Positions 23,251 to 25,141 of a DNA stretch of 25,141 bases are shown piece after piece. The position numbers and the translations under genes are program-made. The stretch is from CAZSTA01 sp964609495 [NCBI: uncultured bacterium] (GTDB taxonomy: Bacteria; CAZSTA01): assembly GCA_964609495.1 (NCBI GenBank), contig CAZSTA010000011.1, positions 10,988 to 36,128 of the forward strand, given 5' to 3'. The notes beneath the pieces were generated by a model, which saw only the letters and a program-made list of their open reading frames with translations, was not told the DNA's origin and did not search any database. The first letter of the stretch is position 1. Each line of letters begins with the position of its first letter.

Positions 23251-24921
23251 ATGAATAAACTATTTCTCTTGCTTAAAGCTAAAGGCATAATGGGTAGAAA
23301 CAGCATTGTTCGGGTGAAATCCTCCGAATTAATTAGATTTGTGATAGCCACAATTGGTGGTCTTATCTTCTTCTTCGGAGCTTATTATCTGTTCTATCGA
23401 ATCTTGGAGTATCTGCTCAAGATACCTATATTAGGCCCTGTTCTAGCGATACGCTTGATGTCCACCGCCTTCCTAGCCTTCTTAGCTATGTTGTTCTTCT
23501 CCAATATAATTATAGCTTTATCTACTCTATATTTATCGAATGATCTCGATTTTCTTTTATCTTCACCCCTTAGCCACAGGACAATATTTACCTCTAAATT
23601 TTTAGAAACCGCGCTTCATAGTTCGTGGATGATCCTTCTCTTTGGATTGCCGATGTTCATCGCTTATGGAGTGGTCAGGTCTGCCTCTTTCGTCTTCTAT
23701 ATAGGGATGGTGATAATTATCATTCCGTTTCTGCTAAGCCCTACCGGAGCCGGATTAGTGGTTGCGATGCTTATCACTCGCTTCTTTCCAGCTAGGAAGA
23801 CGATGAATATCTTGACCGTGATGGGAGGCCTCTTCATTGGGGCTGTCATCTTAGTGATCAGGTTTCTTAAACCGGAGAGATTGACCAATCCCGCGGATGC
23901 TGAGACCGCAGTTGGATATTTAGAGAATATGAAAATTCCAATGGCTCCCTTTCTGCCCAGTTATTGGGCTACTCTAGGAGTATCAAAATTGGCGGATGGA
24001 GATATAGGGGGAGTTTTGATCCAACTACTATACCTGGTGCTCTTCACAGTAACTACCTTTCTCCTTTCAATGGTAGTAGCAGATCGTCTTTTCTATTCCG
24101 GTTTTTCTCGCTCTAAAATTGGAGGGCGTCCGAAGAGATATAGGTTGAATTCTTTCGATTTAGCTGAGCGAGTGGTTTCCCCCCTCAATCATAATTTAGG
24201 GGCATTGATGTATAAGGATTTCAAGATATTCTTCCGTGAGACTACCCAGTGGAGCCAGTTATTTCTGCTTTCAGCTACAGTTATTCTATATCTATATAGC
24301 ATAAAGAGCTTGCCCTTGGATAATTACTATCTTAAGAACTTAATGTCCTTTTTGAATCTGGGTTTCGCAGGATTCGTATTAGCTGCGGTGGCGGCTAGGT
24401 TCGTATTTCCTGCGGTTAGCTTGGAGGGAAAAAGCTATTGGGTTGTGAAATCAGCTCCTTCTTCCTTGAAAGTATTGCTCAAGGAAAAGTTCATTATGGG
24501 GTTTGTACCTTTGGTGATAGTTGCCGAGGCTCTTATAGTGGTATCGAATTATCTACTGAAGGCTGATAGCTTCATAATGATCCTTTCGAGCGTAACGATA
24601 TTTATTATGGCTTTGGGATTGAGTTGCTTGGGGGTGGGAATGGGGGCGATATTCCCCAAATTTGAGGTGGAAAATGTCGCTCAAATCTCGACTGGCACAG
24701 GAGGAATGTTCTTTATGGTTTTGAGCCTGATCTATATAGGATTGATGGTCGTTGGGGAAGCTTGGCCAGTCTATACCTATTTCTCATATAGGCTTACGCA
24801 AAAGTTCCTCATTACTCAGCAATTCTATATGTCAGGTATCTTTCTCCTAATAGTGAACGCAATAGTTATGTATCTTCCTCTAAAGCTTGGTCTTCGCTTT
24901 TTGGAGAGGAGAGACGATTAA
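23251..24921 (+). CDS. Multi-span ABC exporter permease
   Basis: 556 residues with about 11-12 hydrophobic spans (for example about 29-52, 64-92, 125-142, 147-175, 187-204, 257-277, 333-350, 365-385, 418-433, 440-465, 485-510, 525-550). The motif LDFLLSSPLSHRTIFTSKF (98-116) between early spans is typical of the large putative ABC-exporter permeases (ABC_tran_2-like), and a loop with YKDFKIFFRETTQWSQL (about 314-330) begins the second half, like a coupling element. It would form the membrane part of an export complex needing a separate ATPase. None is next to it: upstream is a dehydrogenase 2 bases away, downstream a terminator-like hairpin and repeat C. Substrate unknown. Confidence 0.8.
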   Translation: MNKLFLLLKAKGIMGRNSIVRVKSSELIRFVIATIGGLIFFFGAYYLFYRILEYLLKIPILGPVLAIRLMSTAFLAFLAMLFFSNIIIALSTLYLSNDLDFLLSSPLSHRTIFTSKFLETALHSSWMILLFGLPMFIAYGVVRSASFVFYIGMVIIIIPFLLSPTGAGLVVAMLITRFFPARKTMNILTVMGGLFIGAVILVIRFLKPERLTNPADAETAVGYLENMKIPMAPFLPSYWATLGVSKLADGDIGGVLIQLLYLVLFTVTTFLLSMVVADRLFYSGFSRSKIGGRPKRYRLNSFDLAERVVSPLNHNLGALMYKDFKIFFRETTQWSQLFLLSATVILYLYSIKSLPLDNYYLKNLMSFLNLGFAGFVLAAVAARFVFPAVSLEGKSYWVVKSAPSSLKVLLKEKFIMGFVPLVIVAEALIVVSNYLLKADSFIMILSSVTIFIMALGLSCLGVGMGAIFPKFEVENVAQISTGTGGMFFMVLSLIYIGLMVVGEAWPVYTYFSYRLTQKFLITQQFYMSGIFLLIVNAIVMYLPLKLGLRFLERRDD

Positions 24922-24925
24922 CCTC

Positions 24926-24950
24926 AAACCACCCTCCCATCTTGGTTTTT
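24926..24950 (+). terminator. Terminator after the ABC permease gene
   Basis: AAACCA (24926-24931) and TGGTTT (24943-24948) form a 6-base stem with an 11-base loop, ending in TTTTT (24946-24950), only 4 bases after the stop codon. Confidence 0.45.
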
Positions 24951-24989
24951 GCTGAATTAATAAGGCAATCAAGGAATCTTGTTAATTAT

Positions 24990-25100
24990 CACCCTCCCCC
25001 TAACCCCCTCCCATCGAGGGAGGGGGAACTGAAGGGCTTTAGTTCAAATCTCAGTGTTCCCTCTCCCCTCGTGGGAGGGGGACAGAGTGAGGGGGGAATT
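24990..25100 (+). repeat. Double-hairpin GC-rich repeat, copy C
   Basis: Same direction as copy A and nearly identical over the left hairpin (CACCCTCCCCCTA, then the CCCTCCC-atc-gaGGGAGGG stem) and the right hairpin (CCTCTCCCC-tcg-tGGGAGGGG, ending GTGAGGGGGGAATT). The centre is different. AATTA occurs on both flanks (24984-24988 and 25097-25101), which could be a target duplication but may be chance in AT-rich DNA. The last 40 bases of the window show nothing more. Confidence 0.85.
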
Positions 25101-25141
25101 AGTCTTTAACTCCCTAACTAAGAATATGATACCTTGATTAT

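Noticed and set aside
12860-25100. The three GC-rich repeats as a CRISPR array
   Set aside because: The copies are kilobases apart, one is inverted, and there are no regular spacers or cas genes.

Overview
The window reads as one piece of a bacterial chromosome: sigma70-type promoters, Shine-Dalgarno sites ahead of most genes, UvrA/UvrB, acetate kinase and a restriction-modification locus. The sequence is moderately AT-rich with heavy use of ATA (Ile) and AGA/AGG (Arg). With several Gfo/Idh/MocA oxidoreductases, a GH4 glycosidase and acetate kinase, it suggests a heterotrophic, fermentative, probably uncultivated bacterium. I cannot name a phylum from sequence alone.

Left part (1-6300): the 3' part of a DUF6125-like gene that enters from outside the window, a hotdog acyl-CoA thioesterase and a beta-propeller glycosidase-like protein. 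Then comes a restriction-modification island: a single-chain Type IIG enzyme (PD-(D/E)XK nuclease, N6-adenine methylase and TaqI-like specificity region) and a separate beta-class DNA methyltransferase. The island looks more AT-rich than its surroundings. Two good promoters precede it, and its leader can fold in two mutually exclusive ways, one of which hides the ribosome-binding site.

Minus-strand block (12660 down to 6290): a WYL-domain regulator, uvrB, uvrA and a DUF3795 protein, all in one direction. The promoter matches TTGTCRGTG-N8-TAnnnT, the LexA-independent DNA-damage (RecA-NDp) motif used by the WYL regulators PafBC in mycobacteria. The TTGTCAG half-site is one arm of a 6-6-6 inverted repeat. 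This looks like a self-contained damage-response operon: a WYL sensor with the excision-repair genes it controls.

Middle (12740-15850): a plus-strand promoter reads through a copy of a double-hairpin GC-rich repeat into a cytidylate-kinase-like/BON fusion gene. A zinc-ribbon/TPR gene overlaps its end. A hairpin terminator and a GH4 NAD-dependent glycosidase follow.

Right part (15980-25141): a perfect TTGACA-N17-TATAAT promoter with a GntR(HutC/NagR-like) palindrome on its start site drives two Gfo/Idh/MocA dehydrogenases, a 3-hydroxyacyl-CoA dehydrogenase and acetate kinase. The promoter sits at the edge of a degraded uroporphyrinogen-decarboxylase-family gene, of which only the C-terminus is left. 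After a second repeat copy come a Methyltransf_32-type methyltransferase, a third Gfo/Idh/MocA protein and an ABC-exporter-type permease, then a third repeat copy. I saw no tRNA, rRNA, CRISPR array, prophage or complete insertion sequence.
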